DNA of 64,000 bases from positions 930,001 through 994,000 of the forward strand of contig CAVZBT010000012.1 of the NCBI GenBank assembly GCA_963773605.1, in the 5' to 3' direction. Position numbers and translations under genes: made by a program. The stretch is from CAVZBT01 sp963773605 (GTDB taxonomy: Bacteria; Acidobacteriota; UBA6911). Under the pieces are notes generated by a model, which saw nothing but the letters and a program-made list of their open reading frames with translations, did not search any database and had not been told where the DNA came from. This document shows, piece after piece, positions 26,428 through 36,192 of this stretch. Each line of letters starts with the position of its first letter. Position 1 is the stretch's first letter.

Positions 26428-29400
26428 ATGCACACACCGATCAAGAAAGTCAGCGGAGCGTTTCTCGGGCTGTTGTTGCTGTTGTCGCTCCTCACCGTGC
26501 CTGTCTTCTGCCAGGAAGGACTCTCCACGCTTCGGGGAACTGCGACGGACACCAGCGGGGCGGTTGTGCCTGGTGTTAGTGTGGTTGCGCGGGAAGTTTT
26601 GACCAATGTCGTGGCGCGCACCGTGACGACGGATGAACAGGGAAATTACGAGATGCCGGCCCTGAAATCAGGCACCTACCAGGTGACGGCCACGCTGACC
26701 GGCTTCAAGAAGGCTGTGGTGGACGGAGTTCTGCTGCAGAGCAGCCAGGTGCGGCGCGTCGATGTCACGCTGGCAGTGGGGAGGTCACAACCGAGGTGAC
26801 CGTGGACGCGTCCGGCGCCGCGATCCAGACGGAAGAGGGGAAAATCGCATCGGATTTCAAAGCCGCAGAACAGTATGCGAGTTTGCCGATCCCAGGCAAC
26901 GCCTTCTCGGGTACCTATGCCGTCCTGGCTGTCTTGCCGGACGTCCAGAGGGAACCTGGCGATTGGGGCTCGCCGAGATTCGCAGGGCAGGGCGGCGCAC
27001 AGGTCCACATGGGCTCGGACGGTGTGAAAGAAGAGACGATGAACAGCCAGACCGTCAACATGGAGTCTGTGGCCGAAGTCAAGGCAGTCGTGGTGAACAA
27101 CACTGCCGATTACGCGCGCGTGGGCTACTTCGACACCATCACCAAGAGCGGTACAAACGACTATCATTTCGATGGTTCCTACTATTACCGCAGCTCGGCG
27201 TTCGCTGCGCGGGGTTTCTTCGAAGATCAGAAAACACCGGTTCTCTACCACACGTTCAACATGGGGGTCTCGGGCCCGATCATCAAGAACAAGACCTTTT
27301 TCTACGCCATGTGGAACGCCGAGCGTGTTCCGTCACACTCCTTTCACCTGAATAACGTGCCCACCAACGCGATGCGGGAGGGGGATTTTTCGGCACTTGG
27401 AACCATTATTGATCCGCTGACAGGCTCGCCCTTCACGGGAAACCGGATTCCGGCTTCGAGAATCAGCAGTGTCGCCAAGGCCACTCAGGATCTGTTGATT
27501 CCTGCTCCGAACCGCGGCGACCCAACTGTTCCCGTGGACAACTTTACCTGGACGCATCCCTACCCCGACGACCAGTACTATGCGGACGTTTTCTCGGCTC
27601 GTGTCGACCACCGCCTGTCGGAGAAGAACTCACTCTATGGCAGGATACAGATGTACTTGCCTAAGTACATCCTCGCGGGCAATTACCCTGAGACCGTTTT
27701 CACCAAAACACGGCACAGTTACGCCTGGGTCATCACCGACACCCACACATTTTCACCGACCCTGGTCAATTCTTTCACGTTCGGAGGCAACCGCGATTCG
27801 GAGAACTACGGCATCAATCTGGACGGACACCAGCCGATCCCCGGCGCGGAACTGTTGCAAAAAATAGGCTTGCAGGGTGTCAACAAGGCAGGCGTCAATT
27901 CGCCCGGCGGATCTCCGGTCTTCGACATCAGTGGTTACAGCGAACTCGCGACCTACGGGGGAGGGTTCGACATACCGAACAAGAATTTCAACGTGGCTGA
28001 CGCCGTGACCTGGGCTAAGGGTAAACACGTGGTAAAGATGGGTGGAGAGCTCAGAACGTACGGCTACTATAGCGAAATAGTCGATAATGCGAATTTCGGT
28101 AGCTTCTCGTTCAACGGTTCTTTCACTGGAGATGCGTACGCCGACTTTCTGTTGGGACTCCCCAGGTCCAGTACCCGGCTGGATCCCCTCGTGAATCGGA
28201 CCCAGTCGTCCAAGGAGCTGGGTTTGTTCATTACCGATACATTCAAGGTGACTCCTAAGCTGACCCTCGACCTCGGCCTGCGCTGGGACCGCTTCAGTGC
28301 AACAACCTATGATGACGGACTGATGCTGAATTGGGATCCCACGACCGGCAACGTCATCGTACCCCAGGGTGCCTTGGACAAGATCAGTCCCCTGTATCCC
28401 AGTAACATAACGGTCGTCGCCGGTGACGTGGTACCGAAGCCGGACAACAAGAACTTCGTGCCGCGCATTGGTTTCGCCTACCGCCTGACTGAGAAGACAG
28501 TCGTTCGTGGAGGTTACGGGATCTTCAACGAGTTCCTGGGTCAATTCACCCGCGTCAATGGCGGAGGTCCGTTCGAGATCGCCGAACACTACACCAACTC
28601 GATCACCAACGGCATTGCGTTGTTCCAGATGCCGGATCCCTTCCCCTCCTCCCTGGTTTCGGCAGGCATCCCGTCGCAGAGCGTTACCGCCTACCCGATG
28701 AAAACGAAAAACGGCCAGATCCACCAGTTCAATCTGAGCCTGGAACACCAAATCAAGGACATCGGGCTCCGGCTCTCTTACATCGGCTCCCGGAACCGCA
28801 ACATGAACTACAGCATAGGGACCAACCTACCGGAGCCGAGCCTGATCCCGTTCACCGACGACCGGCGGCCGTATACTCAGTTTTCCGACACCAGCGAGTA
28901 TCGCAACGACGGCGCCCAGAACTACGACTCCATGAGCTTCGAGGCCAACCGCCGCGTCGGTTGGGTAACGTTCAATGGGCATTGGACGTGGGCGCACGCG
29001 ATGGATAACACTTTGAACACCCAGAATCCTTACGCCCCGCTGGTCTGGAACCGCGATTTCTTTGCCAAGCACCGGGTGGTGTTGAACAGCATGTGGCAGT
29101 TGCCGTTCGGCATCGGAAGGCGATATGCCAGCGGTATCCCCCCTGTGGCGGACAAGATCATCGGCGGATGGACTATCACGTGGGTGGCCTATCTGCAGTC
29201 AGGCCAGTTTTTCTCGCCTTCCTTCTCCGATGCGGATCCCTCGAATACCAACAGCTTCGGCGGATATCCCGATCGGGTCTGCAATGGCAACCTGGATCCG
29301 GGTCAACGGACCATCGGGCGCTGGTTTGACACGAGCTGCTTCGTGAATCCACCGGCCGGCAGATTCGGCAACAGCGGCGCCAATATCCTCGAAGGACCGG

Positions 29401-29630
29401 GGATGCAGACCCACAATGTGACCTTCACGAAGGGTTTCAAGATCCGCGAACGGGTAACTTTCGACTTCATGACGCTGATCGGCAACCTCTTCAATCACCC
29501 CAACTTCCTGGCGCCGGAATCCGACATCTCTACATCAGGTGCCGGCGTGATCGGATCCACGTATGGATTTTTCGCGGCGGAGAGAGCGAACGCGCGCATG
29601 ATCGAATTCAGAGCACGCCTGCGGTTTTAA
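26428..29630 (+). CDS. TonB-dependent Oar-like receptor with carboxypeptidase-regulatory domain, frameshifted
   Basis: An outer-membrane receptor of the large acidobacterial Oar type. Signal peptide VSGAFLGLLLLLSLLTVPVF; residues ~34-125 are a carboxypeptidase-regulatory-like beta domain (GTATDTSGAVVPGVSVVARE, TTDEQGNYEMPALKSGTYQV). Plug and barrel follow, ending in the aromatic barrel residue (RARLRF). One G is missing in the run at 26778-26781; restoring it joins VTLAVG to EVTTEVTVDASG and gives 1067 residues, normal for the type. It has no SusD partner. It may take up a glycan or peptide. A strong terminator follows. Confidence 0.92.
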
Positions 29631-29656
29631 ACCTGCTGTTCAGTTACTGGCCAGAT

Positions 29657-29694
29657 GGGCCGCAGTCCGCTACGGGCTGCGGCCCCGTTTTTTT
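29657..29694 (+). terminator. Intrinsic terminator after the TonB receptor
   Basis: gggccgcag (29657-29665) pairs perfectly with ctgcggccc (29677-29685) around an 11-base loop, followed by CG and seven T (29688-29694). Confidence 0.9.
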
Positions 29695-29940
29695 GGGTGC
29701 GCCCGCTACGGACCGTACGAGGCTCGGGTCAAGAACCGGGAACGAAATCGGTTTCCACAAAGACGCGAGGTGGGTACATCACCCCTGCAACAGAGTGGTG
29801 TAAATGGATGACAACCCAGTTCGCCTTAGACGTGAGCTTGCCGTCGCGCAGATGAAGTGATTACCTCTGCCTTCACGCCCGGAAGCCCGACCGTTTCGTG
29901 ATCGAGGATGCCTGCCAGGCGCACGGCGCCGTTGATCTGG
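29695..29940. other. Intergenic, no gene seen
   Basis: Between the receptor terminator and the convergent URO-D-like gene I find no family-like frame and no clear signal. Confidence 0.4.
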
Positions 29941-30975
29941 CTATTGCAGCGCCAGCTCGTGGCCACGGCGCATCAGGGCACGGATGTTTTCCACCGGCAC
30001 GTCGCGCGGGATCATCTCACCGCTGTCCAGCATGAAGCCCGTAGTCTGCCGGCCGATTGTCATGATACGCTCGACCTCCTTTTCCACCTGCTCCGGGGTC
30101 CCCCGCATCAGGACTTCAATAGGATCGACATTGCCCATCACACAGGTCTTTCCGCGCGCCGCGCGGAGGACGGCGTCCATATCGGCGCCGGGTCCGACGC
30201 TGACGACATCCGGTTTCAGCTCAAACTCCAGTTCGATGTGCGGCAGCGAGATTTCGCTGTTATGGAGGAACACCATCCCACCGGCCTTCTGACAAGCCTG
30301 GATGACCTTGCGGCAAGGCTCGGCCGCGAAATCCCTGTAATGAGCAGGAGAGAGCAAGCCGGAAAAAGCGTTGCAGTCTCCCAGCCAGATGGCATCGGCA
30401 CCCGCCTCGATCTGCGCCACGCTCCAGCGCGACTGAAGTTCCACAAAAAAGTCCATCGTGTCGCGCAACAGCTTCGGGTCCTCATACATCAGGAGCATGG
30501 GTGCTTCCAGTCCGTACAGTAAGCCGGCCGAGGAATAAGGTGCGGCATTGCTCCCTATGACGCATACGGTGTCGCCGAATTCGGCTTTGAACCGGCGCAA
30601 CGCCTCCAGTTTGGCCGGCATACGGCCGTCGCGCAAAGGGTCGGGCAGCTTCAGGGTTTTCAACGTCTCCTGTGTGGCTGGCAGGTAATGATGCGTTGCA
30701 CGCAGGATGTTACCTTCGCCGACACAGCCGACACCCAGCACCTCGAACTCGATACAGTCGTCTATCTGCAGCCAGACCCAGTCGTAGTCGAACTCGCGCA
30801 CCGCGGCGCTCCACACCTCCACCAGTTTGTCGGCGCTCTGGATCGCCTCTTCGTAGGTGTACTTGCCGTACCATTTGACGTCGAACTCCTCGCTCATCGC
30901 TAAAACAGGAATCCGTCGGGGTTTCTTCAAGGCCACACAGGCCCGAATGTCGTCCAGCACTCCCTTATATGGCAT
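29941..30975 (-). CDS. Uroporphyrinogen decarboxylase-like / MtaA-type protein
   Basis: 345 residues from ATG 30975 (MPYKGVLDDIRACVALKKPR). The URO-D/MtaA barrel family is indicated by RIPVLAMSEEFDVKW, VIGSNAAPYSSAGLLYGLEA, GADAIWLGDCNAFSGLLSP and FAAEPCRKVIQACQKAGG, and by the glycine and acidic pattern near VVSVGPGADM and KTCVMGNVDPIEVL. True methyltransferases of this family bind zinc with His-x-Cys and a later Cys; here the equivalent segment is FLHNSEISLP, where the cysteine is absent. That argues against corrinoid methyl transfer and leaves the reaction unknown. It is probably not the haem-pathway hemE, because it sits in a sugar island and lacks the N-terminal haem-type motif. Confidence 0.82.
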   Translation of the reverse strand: MPYKGVLDDIRACVALKKPRRIPVLAMSEEFDVKWYGKYTYEEAIQSADKLVEVWSAAVREFDYDWVWLQIDDCIEFEVLGVGCVGEGNILRATHHYLPATQETLKTLKLPDPLRDGRMPAKLEALRRFKAEFGDTVCVIGSNAAPYSSAGLLYGLEAPMLLMYEDPKLLRDTMDFFVELQSRWSVAQIEAGADAIWLGDCNAFSGLLSPAHYRDFAAEPCRKVIQACQKAGGMVFLHNSEISLPHIELEFELKPDVVSVGPGADMDAVLRAARGKTCVMGNVDPIEVLMRGTPEQVEKEVERIMTIGRQTTGFMLDSGEMIPRDVPVENIRALMRRGHELALQ

Positions 30976-31414
30976 AACGTGTCTCCCGGTTGTCTGCTGT
31001 CGCTGATGTTCCGGCTCTGTTGTTCCTTGAAGCGCAACAAAACCCTCGAGTCTTAGGTTTCTCCGCTGTCCATTGCCCGGTGAGGCCAGCATACGGCCTC
31101 AGACCGTGGCTCATCATAACCGATCCAGGGTTGCCGCCCAAAGCGCCATGCAGATGCCCGAGTATCGCGGGGTGACCAGTGCGCGTGCAGCAATGTCCGC
31201 ACGCATCCTGGCAATAATGCTTCTGAGGCCAGGGTCGGACCAGACATCCACGCCCGGCTACAGTCCGAGCTGGCCGATGATGTACGCCTCATAATTAAAA
31301 GAATCAAATGTCGGGGAGTTTTCTGCCCCGTTCCCAGGCAGATTTTCTGTTGACAAGCCGGCCCCCCGGCGCGCCAGATTCAGGCAGGGTCTGATTGTGC
31401 CGCGGAGGTGACTG
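30976..31414. other. Intergenic stretch without a recognised gene
   Basis: About 440 bases between divergent genes. It holds a weak family B word (ctcgagtctta near 31043). A purine-rich cgcggaggtg precedes the ATG at 31415. Confidence 0.45.
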
Positions 31415-32701
31415 ATGGACAGTAGAATAGATCGGCGCAGATTTCTCGGGGTTGCCGCAGCCGCTCTCGTGCCGGTGGGTACGGCAGCGGAGAATCCGGT
31501 CAGAATCGGCATGGTCGGTGTGGGCAATCGCGGCAGCAGCCTGCTTCGGCTGATGCTCTCCATGAAGGATGTGAGCATCCCCGCGCTTTGTGACATCGAC
31601 GTGCAGCATCTGGCCGCGGGCCAGGAGATGGTGCAGCGGTCGGAACGGCCCAAGCCGGAGGGCTACTCCCGGAACGAACATGATTTCGAGCGACTCATGT
31701 CACGCGATGACCTTGACGCAGTGGTCATCGCAACCCCTTGGGAATGGCACACGGTCATGGCCGTTTACTGCATGAAGGCCGGCAAGTTCACCGCGTGCGA
31801 GGTGCCGGCAGCCCTGACATTCGAGGAATGCTGGAGCCTGGTCGACACGCACGAGAAGACCGGGATCCCATACATGATGCTGGAGAATTGGTGTTACCGC
31901 GAGGACAACCTTGCGGTGCTCAACATGATCCGGCAGGGCTTGCTCGGGGAAATCGTCCACTGTCACTGCGCCTATTCACACGACTGCATTTACTGGTACT
32001 TCGACGAGAAGGGCTACCCGAAGTGGAGCGGCGAGTTCCTGACCAGGCGCAACGCCAACCCCGAACCCACGCACGCGATCGGACCAGCCATGAGCTGGAT
32101 GGATCTCAACTGCGGCGACTACTTCGCCTACGCAACCACGACCGCAAGCCGGCCTCTCGGCATATACCGCGGGCTCAGCCGAAGATACGGTGCGAATCAT
32201 CCGTCCGCAAACCGGAAATACCTGCAGGGCGACATCGTCACCACGGTGATCAAAACGCACAAGGGCAATACCATCGTGGTCAACAACGACATGCAGCTGC
32301 CCCGGCCCTATGACAACCGCTGGCTTATCCAGGGCACCCTGGGTCTGTACTCCCACGAGCACAACGCCGTTTATCTGGAGGGGGTAACAAAGGGCGAAAG
32401 ATGGGAGCCCTTCGATCCATACCAGGCGAAGTTCGGGCACGGCTTGTGGAAGAGCATCCCAACCGATTCACCGGACGGGGGCCATGGCGGCGCCGATTAC
32501 CTGGTGGTACGGGAATTTGTGAAGTCCGTTAGAAACAGGACGCCGCCACCGATCGACGTCTACGATTCGGTTCTCATGACTTCGATCATCCCCCTCTCCC
32601 AGGAGTCCATCGCCAAAGGCAGTGCTCCGGTGGTGTGCCCGGACTTCACCCGTGGCAGGTGGCAAACACGGAAGCCATCATTTGGTGTGCATACGGCCTG
32701 A
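31415..32701 (+). CDS. GH109 family glycosidase (NAD-dependent, alpha-N-acetylgalactosaminidase type)
   Basis: 428 residues with a Tat signal (IDRRRFLGVAAAALVPVG). The NAD-binding domain starts VRIGMVGVGNRG. GH109 signatures distinguish it from ordinary Gfo/Idh proteins: VIATPWEWHTVMAVYCMKAG, CEVPAALTFEECWSLVDT, MLENWCYREDNLAVLNMI, PTHAIGPAMSWMDLNCGD and VIKTHKGNTIVV. Known GH109 enzymes cleave terminal alpha-GalNAc by an NAD-dependent oxidation-elimination route through a 3-keto intermediate. The histidine in THAIGP fits a catalytic position. It is followed after ~100 bases by a GH20-type gene on the same strand. The acceptor glycan and anomer preference are inferred from the family only. 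Confidence 0.85.
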   Translation: MDSRIDRRRFLGVAAAALVPVGTAAENPVRIGMVGVGNRGSSLLRLMLSMKDVSIPALCDIDVQHLAAGQEMVQRSERPKPEGYSRNEHDFERLMSRDDLDAVVIATPWEWHTVMAVYCMKAGKFTACEVPAALTFEECWSLVDTHEKTGIPYMMLENWCYREDNLAVLNMIRQGLLGEIVHCHCAYSHDCIYWYFDEKGYPKWSGEFLTRRNANPEPTHAIGPAMSWMDLNCGDYFAYATTTASRPLGIYRGLSRRYGANHPSANRKYLQGDIVTTVIKTHKGNTIVVNNDMQLPRPYDNRWLIQGTLGLYSHEHNAVYLEGVTKGERWEPFDPYQAKFGHGLWKSIPTDSPDGGHGGADYLVVREFVKSVRNRTPPPIDVYDSVLMTSIIPLSQESIAKGSAPVVCPDFTRGRWQTRKPSFGVHTA

Positions 32702-32805
32702 CAGGACGGGCGCAACCATTCTAGGCACATCTCGCCGAGTCGCTCACGGGGCCCGGGGGCCGTATCGTCAGTCGTATCGCCGCACAGAATCGAGGTCATA
32801 ATTCC

Positions 32806-34929
32806 ATGAAACTCCCAGCTCTGATACTGCCGGTGGTTCTAACCTGCGTGCGCAGCCTCTGCGCTTCGAGTTCGCCCGCGGTGTTCCCGACGCCGCGGCA
32901 CATCGAAACGCGCACCGGTGAAGCACTCGCATTGAACGAATCCGTTCCGATCCTGCTCCCGGAGCGTCCGTCGGCCGAGGACATTTCCCTCGCCCGCTTT
33001 CTCACGGCCGAATTGAGCGATCGCTACGGGCTGGCGCTCCGGACTGAGCGGGTGGCGGGCTTGCGGGACCGTCGTTCCTTCATTTTGATGGGTTCCGTCA
33101 CCAATCCCCTCGTCCAGCAGTACGCGCGGGAAAATCATCCAAACCTCGTTGCAGAGCGTGAAGGGTATGTGCTCGATGTGGGTCGAAGCAGGGCCATTAT
33201 CGCTGGCGCCGACGATGCGGGTGCGTTCTACGGTCTACAATCGCTGCGGCAACTGATCGCACGAACGCCTGGCGGCGTGCGCGCCCAGGGCACGCTCATC
33301 CGGGACTGGCCTTTCAAGCCGTTCCGCGGCATCAAGCTTTACCTGCCGGGGCACGGCAATATCGCATTCTTCAAACGTTTTGTCCGGGACTTCATGGCCC
33401 TTTACAAGTACAACACCATGATCCTGGAAGTGAACGCCGCGATGCGGCTTGATACCCATCCGGAGTTGAACGCCGGATGGATAGAACTCGGCAAAGACCT
33501 CAATTACACCCGGCGCGACCGCTCGTGGGGGCCCGGACGCCAGTACCAGGATTCCGCCAACGCCGACACGGCCGATGGCGGAGTGCTCGAAAAGGACGAG
33601 GTGGCCGGTTTGGTTGCGTTCGTCAGGAAGCACCACATCGAGGTAATACCCGAGATCCCGTCGCTCACCCACAGCTATTACCTGCTGACACGGCATCGGG
33701 AGTTGGCCGAGATCCAGGAAGCGGAGTGGCCCGACACTTACTGCCCTTCGGAACCGAAGGTCTATCCCCTTTTGTTCGATGTCCTCGACGAGTTTATCGA
33801 GGTGATCAAGCCCACGATGGTACACATCGGCCACGACGAGTGGCGCATGCCGCTGGGCGTCTGCCCGCGTTGCCGGGGGAAGGACGCCACGGAACTGTTC
33901 GCGGCGGACCTGAACCGGATCTATGGGCACCTGCGCGAGAAGAAGATCGCCACCGCGATCTGGGGTGACCACCTGATCGAACCGCTCCGCGGCAAGAAGC
34001 TCAAGCACGTGCCCAATCCCCGTGGAACGGCGTACGACATGCCGGGCGCGTTGTCCCCCGAACAGGTCAACAAGCTGATCCCGAAGGATATCCTGATCTT
34101 CAACTGGTTCTGGGATGCCCCGAAAGGAGGGGACGAGGAGCAAGGGCTGGGCGAAAAGAACGAGATTGCACTTTCGGACTGGGGATTCCGGCAGGTTTTC
34201 GGCAATTTCGCGCCGCATATTGCCGACTTCGACCGCCGCGCCGGCCGGCGCGGGATCCTGGGCGGCGCGCCGTCCAGCTGGGCGGCGACAAACGAATTGA
34301 ATTTCGGCAAAGATATGATGTTTGATTTTCTGGGTTGCGCCAGTCTCCTCTGGTCCGTGGACCGCCCCGACATGAAGAGCCTGGCCGAGATCGTGCAGGA
34401 GCGCCTTCCTGGGATACGCAGCAGCCTGAGCGCCGGCCCGCTGCCGAGTCGCGATTGCCCCGCGTTGGTCAAGGAAGTCGACGTAGGCACCGGCAATTCA
34501 GTTCGCATCGACGAAGATGCGAGCAGCATTATCTTCGTGCACGCCTGCCGCAACCGGGCGCGCAATGCGGCGGCTTACAGCGGAACCTGGAACTTCGCGG
34601 ACACGGCCGATCTCGTGGGCTGGTACGAAGTGCTGTATGAGGACGGGTTCATCGACACCGTTCCACTGCGCTATGGGGTGAACATCCTGGAGGAGGGATG
34701 GCTCGATAGCCCAGCCCCGAAAGAGCTGGCGTACGAAGCGGAGGTGAAGACGGGTCGCCAGGGCAAGACGGTCTTCGAGTTCGAATGGGTCAACCCGCGG
34801 TTCGGAAAGGTGATCCGGGAGGTCCGGCTGAGACCGGTATCGGGAGCGAATCCGGTGACGCTGGACAGGCTGAGTATCGTCATGAAGCGCATTGCCCCAG
34901 AGCCCAAACCTCTGCGCACGGCTCCTTAA
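32806..34929 (+). CDS. GH20-type beta-N-acetylhexosaminidase-like protein 2
   Basis: The only intact GH20-type gene here: 707 residues with signal peptide LPALILPVVLTCVRSLCA. The GH20b domain runs from VFPTPRHIETRTGEALALN to GAFYGLQSLRQLIARTPGG. The barrel starts at FRGIKLYLPGHGNIAFFKRF and includes IEVIPEIPSLTHSYYLL, with the catalytic Asp-Glu in MVHIGHDEWRMP. The C-terminal ~200 residues form a beta domain with DLVGWYEVLYEDGFID and YGVNILEEGW. The same order and words occur in the gene at 39.7 kb, so the two are close paralogues, distinct from the pair at 20.6 and 36.2 kb. The ATG at 32806 follows gaggtcataattcc. Confidence 0.9.
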   Translation: MKLPALILPVVLTCVRSLCASSSPAVFPTPRHIETRTGEALALNESVPILLPERPSAEDISLARFLTAELSDRYGLALRTERVAGLRDRRSFILMGSVTNPLVQQYARENHPNLVAEREGYVLDVGRSRAIIAGADDAGAFYGLQSLRQLIARTPGGVRAQGTLIRDWPFKPFRGIKLYLPGHGNIAFFKRFVRDFMALYKYNTMILEVNAAMRLDTHPELNAGWIELGKDLNYTRRDRSWGPGRQYQDSANADTADGGVLEKDEVAGLVAFVRKHHIEVIPEIPSLTHSYYLLTRHRELAEIQEAEWPDTYCPSEPKVYPLLFDVLDEFIEVIKPTMVHIGHDEWRMPLGVCPRCRGKDATELFAADLNRIYGHLREKKIATAIWGDHLIEPLRGKKLKHVPNPRGTAYDMPGALSPEQVNKLIPKDILIFNWFWDAPKGGDEEQGLGEKNEIALSDWGFRQVFGNFAPHIADFDRRAGRRGILGGAPSSWAATNELNFGKDMMFDFLGCASLLWSVDRPDMKSLAEIVQERLPGIRSSLSAGPLPSRDCPALVKEVDVGTGNSVRIDEDASSIIFVHACRNRARNAAAYSGTWNFADTADLVGWYEVLYEDGFIDTVPLRYGVNILEEGWLDSPAPKELAYEAEVKTGRQGKTVFEFEWVNPRFGKVIREVRLRPVSGANPVTLDRLSIVMKRIAPEPKPLRTAP

Positions 34930-34946
34930 CCGGATCGAGACGGCTG

Positions 34947-34990
34947 AATGTCACTCAAACACTCGAAGACTCAAAGACTCGAAGACTCGG
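34947..34990. repeat. Short repeat family B (tcgaagactc)
   Basis: Tandem words cactcgaagactcaaagac then tcgaagactcgg. Related words occur at 11385-11455, 38596-38660, 42090-42120, 45560-45625 and 49187-49263, always between genes. Confidence 0.7.
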
Positions 34991-35067
34991 CGTGTGTTAA
35001 AGTCGGGCGTCAACCACCGCATCAGACCGCATACTGCGCTAGCCGTAAGTTCGAAAGGAGAGTTGCC

Positions 35068-36111
35068 ATGACGGACAAAGTGAACTTTGGAGTTATTGGT
35101 GCCGGCGGGATCGCCCGGCGCAAGACGATTCCGGGGATGTTGAAGGCCAGGAATTGCCGGCTCGTTGCCGTGATGGATCCGGTGGACGTAGAAAACATCG
35201 CCGCTGCATTCGGCGTGCCCAAAGCCTACAAGACCGAAACCGAGCTTCTGTCCGATCCCGAGGTCCAGGCGGTTTACATCGCGTCGCCCGTCAATAGTCA
35301 TTACAAGCAGATCCGCATGGCCGCAGAAGCGGGCAAACACGTCCTCTGCGAAAAGCCTCTCACCCTGACCCTGAAGCAGTCCAAAGAAGCCGTGGAAACC
35401 TGCCGGAAAAAGAAGGTCTTCCTCCAGGAAGGCTACATGATGAAGTTCCACGGCGCGCACCAGGAGATCAAGCGGATCGTGGACGAGGGCCGCCTGGGCA
35501 AGATCGTCTACATGCGCGCCCAGCTTTCCTGCTGGTACCCGAAGATCGAAGGCGCCTGGCGCCAGGATCCGCGGCTTGGTGGCGGCGGTGCACTCATCGA
35601 CATGGCGACACATCTCTACGACCTGCTCGAATATTTCGCCGGTCCGATACGCCGTATCGCGGCAATCGCCGACACGCTTGTGCAGGAGTACAGATCGGAT
35701 GATTCCTCCACGACGCTCGTGGAATTCAAGTCGGGTGCGCACGGCACGGTGGACTGCTTCTACTGCATTCCGGATGCAGCCAGCCGCACCCGCCTGGAAA
35801 TCTACGGTTCGAAAGGGGCCATCCTCACCGAGGGCACGATCGGTCAGAGCGAGAAGGGGAAGGTGGAAGCTTATTTCAGTGAAGCGGCGGCCGGCTATGA
35901 CGCGACGCAAAACAAGGACAGCGCGCGCCGTTTCGAGAAAGTACCGTTCAAACCGGTAAATCCCTACACCGCGGAATGCGATTACTTTGCGCGCTGTATC
36001 CTGGAAGGCCGGGCACCGGCCATCAACGACGGCAAGAATGCGATCCACGTCATGTCCCTCGTGGAGAAGGCCTACCGGTCATCGAAAACGAGGCAAGTCC
36101 TGCCCGTATAA
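35068..36111 (+). CDS. Gfo/Idh/MocA family oxidoreductase
   Basis: 347 residues from ATG 35068, which follows AAAGGAGAG; the longer frame from 34948 reads through repeat sequence. No signal peptide, so cytoplasmic. Rossmann motif VNFGVIGAGGIARRKTIPGM, then VQAVYIASPVNSHYKQIRM and HVLCEKPLTLTLKQSKEAVE near 100 with the catalytic EKP lysine. The substrate domain holds LGGGGALIDMATHLYDLLEY with the Asp-x-x-x-His pair. It precedes the GH20-type gene at 36.2 kb by 81 bases, which contain a hairpin. Substrate unknown. Confidence 0.92.
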   Translation: MTDKVNFGVIGAGGIARRKTIPGMLKARNCRLVAVMDPVDVENIAAAFGVPKAYKTETELLSDPEVQAVYIASPVNSHYKQIRMAAEAGKHVLCEKPLTLTLKQSKEAVETCRKKKVFLQEGYMMKFHGAHQEIKRIVDEGRLGKIVYMRAQLSCWYPKIEGAWRQDPRLGGGGALIDMATHLYDLLEYFAGPIRRIAAIADTLVQEYRSDDSSTTLVEFKSGAHGTVDCFYCIPDAASRTRLEIYGSKGAILTEGTIGQSEKGKVEAYFSEAAAGYDATQNKDSARRFEKVPFKPVNPYTAECDYFARCILEGRAPAINDGKNAIHVMSLVEKAYRSSKTRQVLPV

Positions 36112-36129
36112 GGACGCGGCAACGGTTTT

Positions 36130-36172
36130 TTCGGAGTGCGGCGGTATGCCCGGTATGCCGCCGCACTCCGAA
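36130..36172. repeat. Family A hairpin form, copy 5
   Basis: Arms ttcggagtgcggcgg (36130-36144) and ccgccgcactccgaa (36158-36172) are perfectly complementary, with a 13-base loop. It shares the ggagtgcggcgg core of family A but lacks the second and third palindromes. It could weaken read-through into the next gene. Confidence 0.75.
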
Positions 36173-36192
36173 ATACCCTGTTCGAGGTGAAT

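Noticed and set aside
29941..30975. The URO-D-like gene as hemE
   Set aside because: It lacks haem-pathway N-terminal features and sits outside any haem cluster; the name was not given.
36130..36172. Hairpin as an intrinsic terminator of the upstream oxidoreductase
   Set aside because: It has no T-tract after the stem and shares its core with the dispersed repeats, so it is listed as a repeat.
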